A stretch of 43,192 nt of DNA from Bacteroidales bacterium. GTDB lineage: Bacteria > Bacteroidota > Bacteroidia > Bacteroidales > JAADGE01. The position numbers and the translations under genes were made by a program. A model generated the notes under the pieces. It was given only the letters and a program-made list of their open reading frames with translations, was not told the DNA's origin and did no database searches. Location: positions 1 through 43,192 of the forward strand of contig JAIORQ010000078.1 of the NCBI GenBank assembly GCA_021108035.1, in the 5' to 3' direction. Each line of letters starts with the position of its first letter. Position 1 is the first letter of the stretch. Below are positions 26,108 to 33,257 of the stretch, in pieces.

Positions 26108-26962
26108 ATGAAAAATTTTTTTGTATTTAATGAAGGTTTCTCTAAAAGTAAGACATCTTCTTACATTTTATCTTTACAATTAGATGAAAAGGGATATTCT
26201 TATACCATTATTGATACTGTAGGTAAAATATATGCAGCCGTTAATCATCATAACTTTGATAAAAAACTTGCAGATAAAAGCATTTCAGAGAAAGCAGAAT
26301 CAATGATAAAAGAGGATCTGTTTTTAAGTAAAAACTATAAAGCTGTATATTTCAGTTTAATAACACATAAATCAACACTTGTTCCCAATGAACTTTTTAA
26401 CAGAAATAACATTAAACAGTATTTTACATTTAATCATTACTTAGATGAATATGAAGAATTGCATTTTAATTTTATTGAACAAATAAATGCATATAATATA
26501 TTTGCCGTCCCGTCAGACTTGACAACCTTATTAGTAAATAAATTTCCGGAAATCATTTTTGTTCATCAGAATAATACAATTATTTCGGATATTGTAGAAA
26601 GAGCGAAGAAAAAAAAATATAAGATGCCCTTAATCAGCATTAATGTAAATCAGAATTTATTTGATATTGCTATTTATAAAGATGATAAATTTGTATTATT
26701 AAATTCTTATCTTTTTAATGATGAAAATGATTTAGTATATTATGTAATGAATACATTGACTCAATTTGGTATTAAGCCGGCAAAATCATACATTAATTTA
26801 TCCGGTTTTGTTGAAAAGAATACAAAATTTTATAAATTAATTCGAGAATTTTTTCCGAATATTAATTTATTAAAGTTAGAATCAGAAATATCATATAACT
26901 TTATTGATGTTGACGAGCATCTTGTTTACATTTTGTTGAATCTTCATAATGCGTATAATTAG
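26108..26962 (+). CDS. DUF3822 family protein
   Basis: This 284-residue protein has an actin/ribonuclease-H-like alternation of strands and helices and belongs to the DUF3822 family, which in Bacteroidota is nearly always encoded just before rsmD. Typical blocks are YILSLQLDEKGYSYTIID at the start and LISINVNQNLFDIAIYKDD near residue 180. Its function is unknown. Its 3' end overlaps rsmD by 14 bases, showing translational coupling with the rRNA methyltransferase. Confidence 0.75.
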   Translation: MKNFFVFNEGFSKSKTSSYILSLQLDEKGYSYTIIDTVGKIYAAVNHHNFDKKLADKSISEKAESMIKEDLFLSKNYKAVYFSLITHKSTLVPNELFNRNNIKQYFTFNHYLDEYEELHFNFIEQINAYNIFAVPSDLTTLLVNKFPEIIFVHQNNTIISDIVERAKKKKYKMPLISINVNQNLFDIAIYKDDKFVLLNSYLFNDENDLVYYVMNTLTQFGIKPAKSYINLSGFVEKNTKFYKLIREFFPNINLLKLESEISYNFIDVDEHLVYILLNLHNAYN

Positions 26963-27488
26963 AGGTAAGTATAAAGGGAAGATAATTTCACCTCCAAAAG
27001 GATTTAATTCGCGCCCCACAACTGATTATGCAAAAGAATCATTATTTAATATTATTGAAAGCAGAGTAAATATTCAGAGTTTAAGAGTATTGGATATTTT
27101 TTCCGGTTCCGGAAACATAAGTTTTGAATTTCTGTCAAGAGAATGCAAAGAAGTTGTTTCAGTTGAGAATAATAAGAAATATTCAGATCATATAAGAAAA
27201 CAGATATCTCAATTATTTCCGAAAAAAGGGAAAGTTATTTGCACTGATGCTTTTAAGTTTTGTCAAAAATCAGATTTAGATTTTGATATTATTTTTGCTG
27301 ATCCTCCTTTCAATCATAAAGATATTAAAACAATTCCCGATCTTATTTTGAATAATAAAAGTTTGAATAATAAAGCTTTAATTATTGTTGAACACCCGAA
27401 TGAAATTAATTTCTCTGAACATTCAAATTATATTGAAACAAGGAGATACGGTAATATCAGTTTCTCTTTTTTTCAAAAAGACGAATAA
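26949..27488 (+). CDS. rsmD: 16S rRNA (guanine(966)-N(2))-methyltransferase
   Basis: This 179-residue enzyme methylates G966 of 16S rRNA. The N-terminal MRIIRGKYKGKIISPPKG and RPTTDYAKESLFNII blocks, the SAM-binding VLDIFSGSGNISFEFLSR (near residue 45) and the catalytic DPPF in IIFADPPFNH (near residue 116) are all present. Length is normal. It overlaps the DUF3822 gene by 14 bases and is followed by tRNA-Asp. Confidence 0.93.
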   Translation: MRIIRGKYKGKIISPPKGFNSRPTTDYAKESLFNIIESRVNIQSLRVLDIFSGSGNISFEFLSRECKEVVSVENNKKYSDHIRKQISQLFPKKGKVICTDAFKFCQKSDLDFDIIFADPPFNHKDIKTIPDLILNNKSLNNKALIIVEHPNEINFSEHSNYIETRRYGNISFSFFQKDE

Positions 27489-27512
27489 TTAATTATAAAA
27501 AACAGATATTTT

Positions 27513-27543
27513 TTTGCAGAATAAAAAAAAGATTTACATTTGC
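27513..27543 (+). promoter_or_regulatory. promoter of tRNA-Asp
   Basis: TTTG at 27513-27516, an 18-base spacer and TACATTTGC at 27535-27543 match the Bacteroidota promoter consensus. It lies 18 bases before the tRNA. Confidence 0.75.
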
Positions 27544-27561
27544 ACACGCAAAAAGCGAAAA

Positions 27562-27636
27562 GGTCCGGTAGTTCAGTTTGGTTAGAATACATGCCTGTCA
27601 CGCATGGGGTCGCGAGTTCGAGTCTCGTCCGGACCG
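27562..27636 (+). tRNA. tRNA-Asp (anticodon GTC)
   Basis: The acceptor stem GGTCCGG pairs with CCGGACC (27629-27635) with discriminator G. The anticodon stem CATGC/GCATG encloses CTGTCAC with GTC, and the T arm is GCGAG-TTCGAGT-CTCGT. The CCA end is not encoded. The 3' part from 27621 is repeated at 43092, marking an integration site. Confidence 0.97.
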
Positions 27637-27670
27637 CAAATTGAAAAGATAAAAACCTGTTAGTCATTAG
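27621..27670 (+). repeat. left attachment repeat (attL) in the tRNA-Asp 3' end
   Basis: This 50-base stretch covers the last 16 bases of the tRNA and 34 bases downstream. It recurs in the same orientation at 43092-43141 with 48 of 50 identical bases (differences at the T after CCGCAAA and at the G in AAAAGAT). A tRNA 3' end repeated at a distance is the classic signature of a site-specific integration by a tyrosine recombinase. Confidence 0.85.
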
Positions 27671-27686
27671 ATTAACAGGTTTTTTG
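27651..27686 (+). terminator. terminator of tRNA-Asp
   Basis: AAAACCTGTTA pairs with TAACAGGTTTT around a short loop and continues into a T-run (27680-27685). The left arm and loop are part of the attachment repeat. Confidence 0.8.
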
Positions 27687-27751
27687 TTTTTTAGGCGGCT
27701 AAAAATGGATTTAAGTTTATTACTAAAAAAAAGGGATCAAGTAAAAAATCT
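27671..27751 (+). repeat. post-tRNA repeat, copy 1
   Basis: The 39 bases 27671-27709 recur exactly at 29292-29330. After a 27-base stretch found only here, the 15 bases 27737-27751 match 29331-29345. Copy 2 therefore lacks 27 bases between two GGA triplets. Together with copy 2 it brackets the split HipA module. Confidence 0.8.
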
Positions 27752-27818
27752 CAATAGAAGAGCCTTGGTAGTTTGTTGTCACTATGTTATGATGCATTAT
27801 GTATCAGGGTAATACCGA

Positions 27819-28205
27819 TTAAACCGGTAAGAGTTCAAACGGATTTGTTATTGTTTTATGACCGAATAATTTCAACAGTTCAACCGAATCTTTTTCATTA
27901 ATGTTTGCTTCATTAATTTTTTTATAGATATAGGGTTGATTTATTGCCGGGATACGTGCAGCAAAAAACGGCCATAATTGATTGTCTTTATATTCTTTAT
28001 CTTTATCAGGAAAATCAGTAATCGGCTTAATTTTCAGTTTTTTAAAATCATCAGTATATTTAAATAACCACCGGCCGTCAGCATAAGTTAAAATACCGAT
28101 TATGATGTTTTGATACTTCAAATGAAATTCTCCGTTACTGTTTTCCGGAGTATCTGAAAATTCCATTTCCTCTGTCTTCCAAAGTTTTTTTATCTTATTA
28201 ATCAT
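27819..28205 (-). CDS. HipA N-terminal-domain protein (HipS-like)
   Basis: This 128-residue protein corresponds to the separate N-terminal subdomain of HipA: NIIIGILTYADGRWLFKYTDDF near residue 30 and PITDFPDKDKEY, then WPFFAARIPA near residue 80. In HipBST systems such a small protein (HipS) is the antitoxin of the kinase HipT. Here it is the second gene, 17 bases after the kinase gene, the reverse of the described hipB-hipS-hipT order, and no HipB-type DNA-binding protein is encoded beside it. Confidence 0.75.
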   Translation of the reverse strand: MINKIKKLWKTEEMEFSDTPENSNGEFHLKYQNIIIGILTYADGRWLFKYTDDFKKLKIKPITDFPDKDKEYKDNQLWPFFAARIPAINQPYIYKKINEANINEKDSVELLKLFGHKTITNPFELLPV

Positions 28206-28222
28206 TTTTCAAAGTTAAAAAG

Positions 28223-29230
28223 TTAAAAGATTTTAACAATACGATTATACCTATACATTAAACATTTTTTGATTAATGTTCTTCTTTCGTTACTTAACAA
28301 TAGTGAAAATTCTTTTTCAATCAGTTCAATAACGGCATTAAAAGTGTTTTTGTTAATAAATTTTTGAACTTGTTCTTTTGTTAAGTTTACCGGAACAGAT
28401 TTCATATTTTCAAGCAAATCAAAATGATTTATACTTGATTTGTCATCCCAACCGGTTTTCGGTGAACAATTTTCACTGTATTTTTTTATTGTAGATTCTA
28501 AACGGTTTTTATCGTTAAATATTTCAATAATCTTTTGTTCTTGATAATTCCAGAACAAACCACGTGCTGTATCGAAAATTTTGGAGAATACCGGTCTTTC
28601 TTTCCCCAACAAGTTACGAATAATTCCCCAATTATAAAAATGTCTGTCATTATTTCCTATAAAAGCATCAAAAACAAGTAGGCTTATGAAGTCATTAAAC
28701 AAATTTTCTGCATCGTTCGGAAAAAAAGATTTTAGTGTTTCTTTTGTGAATTGAACCGTAAAAAATGAGGGGGATAATTTATTCTGTTCTACTTCTTCAA
28801 CAAATTTTCTGTCATGTAAATAACCTGCATATAAATCGGCACCATGTTCGAGAGTTTGTTCTTCTGTTTTTTTGATGAAGTATTTTGATAAGAACCGGAT
28901 TTGCCCTCCTAACCAAGCTAATTCAGAATGAGATATTTTAAAGCCCATTACTTCGCCTATTCTGTTTAAGAGATATTCTGTTATACTTTCAACCGGATAA
29001 TGTTTGTGACCAAGCTTTGCTATGTATAATGACCATGTTTTAGGTTTTGCTTTTATTGCCTCACCATAATGATATAATCGGATAAAGTCTTTGGGAGCAT
29101 CACCCGTTATTGTATAACCTTTTTCAATATGATATTGATGTTTTTTAGCGGTTAAAATACTGTTCGGTTTTGGGTTGTAACCGCTGTGTTTGAGGATTGG
29201 AAGTTCTGTTATGTGTTTTATTTTAGTCAT
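28223..29230 (-). CDS. HipA-like (HipT/CtkA-type) serine/threonine kinase
   Basis: This 335-residue protein is a HipA-fold kinase without the N-terminal subdomain found in full HipA. The catalytic loop reads FIGNNDRHFYNWG (D195, H197, N200) and the metal-binding aspartate lies in KIFDTARGL (D220). The N-terminal nucleotide-binding part includes KTWSLYIAKLGHK and LNRIGEVMGFKISHSELAW. HipA-type kinases phosphorylate aminoacyl-tRNA synthetases and stop growth. Its partner is the HipS-like protein downstream. Targets are not shown by the sequence. Confidence 0.82.
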   Translation of the reverse strand: MTKIKHITELPILKHSGYNPKPNSILTAKKHQYHIEKGYTITGDAPKDFIRLYHYGEAIKAKPKTWSLYIAKLGHKHYPVESITEYLLNRIGEVMGFKISHSELAWLGGQIRFLSKYFIKKTEEQTLEHGADLYAGYLHDRKFVEEVEQNKLSPSFFTVQFTKETLKSFFPNDAENLFNDFISLLVFDAFIGNNDRHFYNWGIIRNLLGKERPVFSKIFDTARGLFWNYQEQKIIEIFNDKNRLESTIKKYSENCSPKTGWDDKSSINHFDLLENMKSVPVNLTKEQVQKFINKNTFNAVIELIEKEFSLLLSNERRTLIKKCLMYRYNRIVKIF

Positions 29231-29291
29231 TTGTTAATATTTGTTTATTTTAGATTTCAAAGAACAAATTTATCAATTAATAATTAAAAAC

Positions 29292-29345
29292 ATTAACAGG
29301 TTTTTTGTTTTTTAGGCGGCTAAAAATGGATCAAGTAAAAAATCT
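29292..29345 (+). repeat. post-tRNA repeat, copy 2
   Basis: The 54 bases equal copy 1 (27671-27751) minus a 27-base stretch. It is directly followed by the recombinase remnant, as expected if this sequence once lay at the tRNA-proximal end of an integrated element. The HipA pair sits between the two copies. Confidence 0.8.
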
Positions 29346-29501
29346 GGGGGATATATAAAATCAAGCATAAATCATGCAGCTGCAACATCAGGCCGGTTTT
29401 TAATAAAAGAACTCATGGGACATGCCTATATAAAAACCTCTATGATATATATTCATACTTCACAAGAACAGATTAGGAAAAAACTGAAAAGCACAAAGTA
29501 A
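29316..29501 (+). pseudogene. tyrosine recombinase (integrase) C-terminal remnant
   Basis: An open frame without a start codon ends in ELMGHAYIKTSMIYIHTSQE, then QIRKKLKSTK and TAA at 29499-29501. This equals the C-terminus of XerD-type integrases, LxGHxxxxTTxxYTH, with the catalytic Tyr in MIYIHTS and His in MGHA. The text before it (NHAAATSGRFL) is a degraded trace of the HxxR box. The body of the gene is gone, so the enzyme is dead. Confidence 0.8.
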
Positions 29502-29503
29502 TA

Positions 29504-29556
29504 TAACTATCTTTCTCCACTTTTGTTTGTAAACCGGCAAAAGATAGTTATCTTTG
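29504..29556 (+). promoter_or_regulatory. promoter with palindromic operator of the AbiE-like operon
   Basis: A perfect 11-base inverted repeat, TAACTATCTTT (29504-29514) and AAAGATAGTTA (29540-29550), flanks the -33 box TTTG (29526-29529) and touches the -7 box TATCTTTG (29549-29556; spacer 19). AbiEi antitoxins are known to repress their own operon through inverted repeats at the promoter, so this is a likely operator. Confidence 0.65.
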
Positions 29557-29573
29557 TCATAAATATATATATT

Positions 29574-30326
29574 GTGGTAAAGGATGTAAAAATAAGTCAG
29601 TTCATTAATTTTTTTAATAACAGTAATCGGATTACGAAGTCTGATATTTGGGAATATTTTCGCAAAACCGAAAAGGATATTACTGAAAATACTTTAAAAT
29701 GGCGTATTCACAATTTAAAAAAAGAGAATGTAATTAAATCTGTCGGCAGAGGTATATATGCAATTACAGATAAAACGGCATACAAACCGGAGCCTGATAA
29801 TTTGTTAAAAAAAGTAAGTAAAATATTCCTGTCAAGATATGATGAGATAAATTATTGTGTTTGGAATTCAAGTTGGTTATACGATTTTATGATTCACCAA
29901 CCGTTTACATCATTTTATGTGTTTGAAGTTGAAAAAGAAGTTTGTAAAGAGACATTTAATTTATTTAAAGATGAAAGCTTAAACGCATTTTATCAACCCA
30001 ACGAAGATTTAATTGACAATTATGTTTCCGGCAGTAAAAATGCAATTATTATTAAACCTCTAATATCAAGGTCGCCAATCAATAAAAAAGGCAGAGTGAA
30101 CATAGCTTCTGTTGAAAAGATTTTAGTTGATATTTATTGTGACCAAGATATTTATCCTGTTTTTAACTTATCTGAACAAGTAAATATTTTTGAAAACATG
30201 ACGGATAGTTACATTGTTAATTTTTCAAAACTTATAAGCTACGCAAAAAGAAGGAATAGGGAAGAAGTTTTGAAAGCTTTTATTAATAATAATTTTGATA
30301 ATTTATTAAATGATGTTTTACAATGA
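29574..30326 (+). CDS. AbiEi-like antitoxin with winged-helix domain
   Basis: About 250 residues from GTG 29574; an upstream TTG at 29523 lies inside the promoter and is rejected. The N-terminal part is a winged helix (VKISQFINFFNNSNRITKSD, then TLKWRIHNLKKENVIKSVGRGIY with the usual RGxY wing), and the rest is the antitoxin body (NYCVWNSSWLYDFMIHQPF, VNIASVEKILVDIYCD). It is related to type IV AbiE antitoxins or the DUF6577 group. A palindromic operator lies upstream, and the reading frame overlaps the toxin by 17 bases. Confidence 0.7.
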   Translation: MVKDVKISQFINFFNNSNRITKSDIWEYFRKTEKDITENTLKWRIHNLKKENVIKSVGRGIYAITDKTAYKPEPDNLLKKVSKIFLSRYDEINYCVWNSSWLYDFMIHQPFTSFYVFEVEKEVCKETFNLFKDESLNAFYQPNEDLIDNYVSGSKNAIIIKPLISRSPINKKGRVNIASVEKILVDIYCDQDIYPVFNLSEQVNIFENMTDSYIVNFSKLISYAKRRNREEVLKAFINNNFDNLLNDVLQ

Positions 30327-31083
30327 TTTTAAAGGAATCATAAAAGGGGATATTCCAAAAGCGCACTATAAGTTTTATTGGACAGAAGAAAGAAAAGATT
30401 ACATTTTGTTAGATATTTTATTTGAGGAGCATAAATATCCTAAAATAATTCAAACCGAAATTCAAACTGATTGGCTAATTTCAGAAGCACCATACTCAAT
30501 TGTTAATATTCCGACAAAAGAAGTAATTCTCGGAGACAAACTGACAGCATTTGCACCTAACACCACAGGAGTTCCTTACGGAAAAAATAAAGAAACAGAA
30601 ATTATTAAACAATTGTTTGATGTTTCTGTTTTAACCGATGAAGTTGATAATCTTAAAATAGTTTACGATTCTTTTATTAAGATTGCAGAAAATGAAATAA
30701 CATACAGAAATCTTAATATTACACCTTCTGATGTATTAGATGATATTTTTGAAACAGTATTACTTATTTCCAAAAGGGAAAGAAATACAACAGAGCCGGA
30801 TAAATCAAAATTTAAAGAATTACAAAAAGGTTTAAGAAGTTTCGGAAACTTCTTGATTAAAGGAGGTTTCAGGATAGAACATGCAATTGAAGCATCTGCA
30901 AAAATTGCTTGGCTTGCCGTGAAATTAAAAAATAGAGATTTTTCTCCTATTACATATTATGATAACAGCTTTAAATTGCAAGAACTAACAAACACAAACC
31001 CTAATTTTGCTCATATTAATAAGCTTAAAAGAAGTAATAACCCGGCATATTATTATTGGTGGAATTGTTTGAATGACTTATAA
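30310..31083 (+). CDS. AbiEii-like nucleotidyltransferase toxin, probably N-terminally truncated
   Basis: This 257-residue protein carries the central and C-terminal parts of an AbiEii toxin: YILLDILFEEHKYP near residue 31, the family block ILGDKLTAFAPNTTGVPYG (73-91) and IIKQLFDVSVL. The N-terminal catalytic segment of the family (GGTAL..., then a DxD-containing strand such as SEDIDL) is absent: the frame begins MMFYNDFKGIIKGD just before the YILLDIL strand. Either the toxin lost its catalytic residues or the start is shared with a rearranged antitoxin end. It is translationally coupled to the antitoxin. Confidence 0.65.
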   Translation: MMFYNDFKGIIKGDIPKAHYKFYWTEERKDYILLDILFEEHKYPKIIQTEIQTDWLISEAPYSIVNIPTKEVILGDKLTAFAPNTTGVPYGKNKETEIIKQLFDVSVLTDEVDNLKIVYDSFIKIAENEITYRNLNITPSDVLDDIFETVLLISKRERNTTEPDKSKFKELQKGLRSFGNFLIKGGFRIEHAIEASAKIAWLAVKLKNRDFSPITYYDNSFKLQELTNTNPNFAHINKLKRSNNPAYYYWWNCLNDL

Positions 31084-31195
31084 TTCTATTGTAAAATGGG
31101 TATATTTCCACTAATGATTTGCCTGATTCCGAATCGTTCTTGAAATTGTTCCGAATTGTTTAAATCCTGATTGTTCTGCTTTATTATACCATTGT

Positions 31196-31343
31196 TCTGA
31201 TTTCGGGCATCTTTGTCAAGTTGAATTGGTTTGTGCAAAAGGTTATTGCCAAGCTCATAAGAATAGGTTTTGGGGGAATGTTAGGGTTGGGATTGGGTTT
31301 TAAAAAATTATGAAAGCATTTTTGCAGGTAATAAATAAATTTT
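31196..31343 (+). repeat. Cys/His-rich coding repeat, copy 1
   Basis: In frame it reads SDFGHLCQVELVCAKGYCQA, then HKNRFWGNVRVGIGF and a stop. The frame is open from 31127 but has no start codon. The downstream part contains the last codons of the DUF4143 ATPase on the other strand. Copies 2 (32714-32863) and 3 (32990-33067) are diverged relatives. The nearest known family is not recognised. Confidence 0.65.
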
Positions 31344-32561
31344 AATTTTTTGGTTATTTGCAACCGGAATAATCTCGTTTCCGGAGTAAAATACATAAGC
31401 TCTAAATAAATCACCTTTGTAGTTTTCTGCAAATTTAAGTATGCCGGCAATATCTTTTTTCCCGATTACTGATTTAGATTTTACTTCAACAGCAATTGTT
31501 TTATTATCGGAATTTTTTAAAATAAAATCAACTTCATTTTTTCTTAAATCTCGGAAATGATAAATATTTACTTTGTCGTTTACAAAACTACTTTGTTTTT
31601 GTAGCTCTGTATAGATATAATTTTCTGTAAGTTGCCCTAAATAGTTTTCTTCTCTGCTGATAAGTTTTTCTTTTGAAATATTTAAAACTGAAGAGGCTAA
31701 ACCGGTATCGGAGAAATGCAGCTTTTTTTGCTTTATAACTTGTTTTACAATGTTTTCGGAATAATTCGGAACTTGTTTAATAATAAACATTGCTTCTAAA
31801 AGTGATATGTATTTTTGAACAGTTTTAAAATCAAGTTGTAATTTTTTTGCAATAGTATTAGTATTTAACAAATTTGAGTTGTTTGCAGCTAAAACAGTAA
31901 CTAAATCAAGCATTCTGTTGTTTTTCTTTATATCGAAGAATATATCTGCATCTTTTAAAATCCTTGATTCTAAATAACTTTTAAACCAAACATCACTGAT
32001 GTCTTTGTCAAGATTTTGCACTTCGGGAAAACCTCCGGAAATTATTCTTTGAATAAAATTATTAAATGATTTATCTTTAAATTTGCTGCTAAAATCAACA
32101 AGTTCTGAAATATTATCAGCAAACATTAATTCAATAATATTTTCGGAATAATTGTTTATTTCTGCAACCGAAAGATTATAAAGTTCGTAATGCAACATTC
32201 TTCCTGCAAGTGATTCAGTAATTCTGACATTTTTATAAAAATCCGATGAACCTGTAAGTAGATACATCCCTTTTTCATTTACGGTATCTACTTTCTGTTT
32301 GATGTACGGAATAAGTTCCGGAGCATATTGAATCTCATCAATAATTATAGGAGAGCTGTAAAAATCAATAAAATTTTGAGGATCTGATTTTGCAGCTTGT
32401 AATTTTTGCGGATCATCTAATGTTATATAATTTATATTTTTTTCTTCTGCTGTTTGTTTTACTAATGTTGTTTTTCCACATTGTCTTGCACCGTTTATTA
32501 AAGTAATACGACTATTGTCAAACCCTTTTATTATTTTACTTTTTGCCTTTCGTTCAAACAT
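31308..32561 (-). CDS. AAA ATPase with DUF4143 domain
   Basis: From ATG 32561 this gives 417 residues; an extended frame starting 96 bases upstream is rejected because a TATCTTTGC box lies at 32579-32571. It has Walker A INGARQCGKTTLV (near residue 22), Walker B SPIIIDEIQYAPE, the sensor block LLTGSSDFYKNVRITESLAGR, a central winged helix and the C-terminal nuclease-like DUF4143 domain (FRDLRKNEVDFILKN, AVEVKSKSV). These ATPases are frequent and often multicopy in Bacteroidota; function unknown. Its 3' end lies in a repeat that is also found beyond its 5' end. Confidence 0.88.
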   Translation of the reverse strand: MFERKAKSKIIKGFDNSRITLINGARQCGKTTLVKQTAEEKNINYITLDDPQKLQAAKSDPQNFIDFYSSPIIIDEIQYAPELIPYIKQKVDTVNEKGMYLLTGSSDFYKNVRITESLAGRMLHYELYNLSVAEINNYSENIIELMFADNISELVDFSSKFKDKSFNNFIQRIISGGFPEVQNLDKDISDVWFKSYLESRILKDADIFFDIKKNNRMLDLVTVLAANNSNLLNTNTIAKKLQLDFKTVQKYISLLEAMFIIKQVPNYSENIVKQVIKQKKLHFSDTGLASSVLNISKEKLISREENYLGQLTENYIYTELQKQSSFVNDKVNIYHFRDLRKNEVDFILKNSDNKTIAVEVKSKSVIGKKDIAGILKFAENYKGDLFRAYVFYSGNEIIPVANNQKIKIYLLPAKMLS

Positions 32562-32570
32562 TTTTTTATT

Positions 32571-32579
32571 GCAAAGATA
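32571..32579 (-). promoter_or_regulatory. -7 box of the DUF4143 ATPase gene
   Basis: TATCTTTGC on the minus strand lies 9 bases upstream of the chosen ATG, so the transcript would be nearly leaderless. No clear -33 box is seen. Confidence 0.5.
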
Positions 32580-32580
32580 A

Positions 32581-33067
32581 GTTTTATTTTTCCGTAATCT
32601 AATTTTTACACCTGCTAATTCCAATTTATACGACATTAAAATCCAAATATTATACAACTAAATTCCGAATTATACCCTTTTAAGTATCCAAAGAGGGCAA
32701 GTTTTTAGGTCAATCTGATTTCGGGCATCTTTGCCAGGCTGAATTGGTTTGTGAAGCCGGTTTTTGTCAAGTTCATAAGAATAGGTTTGGAGGGAATGTT
32801 AGGGTTGGTATTGGGTTTTAAAAAATTATGAAAGCATTTTTGCAGGTAATAAATAAGTTTTATTTTGGTATAATCCAATATTTGCGCATACGAAATCCAA
32901 TTTATACGACATTAAAATCCAAATATTGCACAACTAAATTCCGAATTATACCCTTTAAAGCTACAAAAGAGGGCAAGTTTTTTGGACAATCTGATTTTGG
33001 GCATTTGTGTCAAGCGGAATTGGTTTGTGAAGCCGGTTTTTGCCAAGTTCATAAGAATAGGTTTGGA
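32581..33067 (+). repeat. two diverged 276-bp tandem units with Cys/His-rich coding repeats (copies 2 and 3)
   Basis: The first unit starts at GTTTTATTTT 32581 and the second at 32858. Both contain CCAATTTATACGACATT (32621 and 32897) and the frame QSDFGHLCQAELVCEAGFCQ with HKNRFG (copies at 32714 and 32990). Copies 2 and 3 differ at four codons of HLCQA without amino-acid change (CTT/TTG, TGC/TGT, CAG/CAA, GCT/GCG), showing that this is or was coding sequence. An 89-codon frame from ATG 32828 to 33097 includes copy 3 but begins in the previous unit, so it is likely chimeric. The rest of 32658-33257 holds no other gene. Confidence 0.7.
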
Positions 33068-33257
33068 AAAAACATGAAAATTGAGATTGATTTTTGAAAA
33101 ATTTTAAATTACTTTATTTGGAAGTTAAATGCTTATTTTTTAATTTTGAGAAAATAAAATTTATAATTCTTTATTTTAATTCATTAAGTTTTAAAACATC
33201 ATATTTAATTATGGTATGTAAAACTAAAATGTTTTTTTCTGCAAATAAGTTATTTTA

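Noticed and set aside
27473-27667. 64-codon minus-strand frame reading RTRLELATPCVTG
   Set aside because: It is the well-known false frame antisense to tRNA-Asp.
29523-29573. Upstream TTG start for the AbiEi-like protein
   Set aside because: It would place translation start inside the promoter boxes and palindrome; GTG 29574 is preferred.
31184-31450. 88-codon minus-strand frame
   Set aside because: It overlaps the DUF4143 ATPase 3' end in another frame on the same strand and has no family resemblance.
32562-32657. Extended N-terminus of the DUF4143 ATPase
   Set aside because: A TATCTTTGC box lies in it, and the domain begins normally at the ATG at 32561.
32828-33097. 89-codon frame including the third Cys/His repeat
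   Set aside because: Its start lies inside the preceding repeat unit and the N-terminal half is not coding-like; described as repeat instead of a gene.
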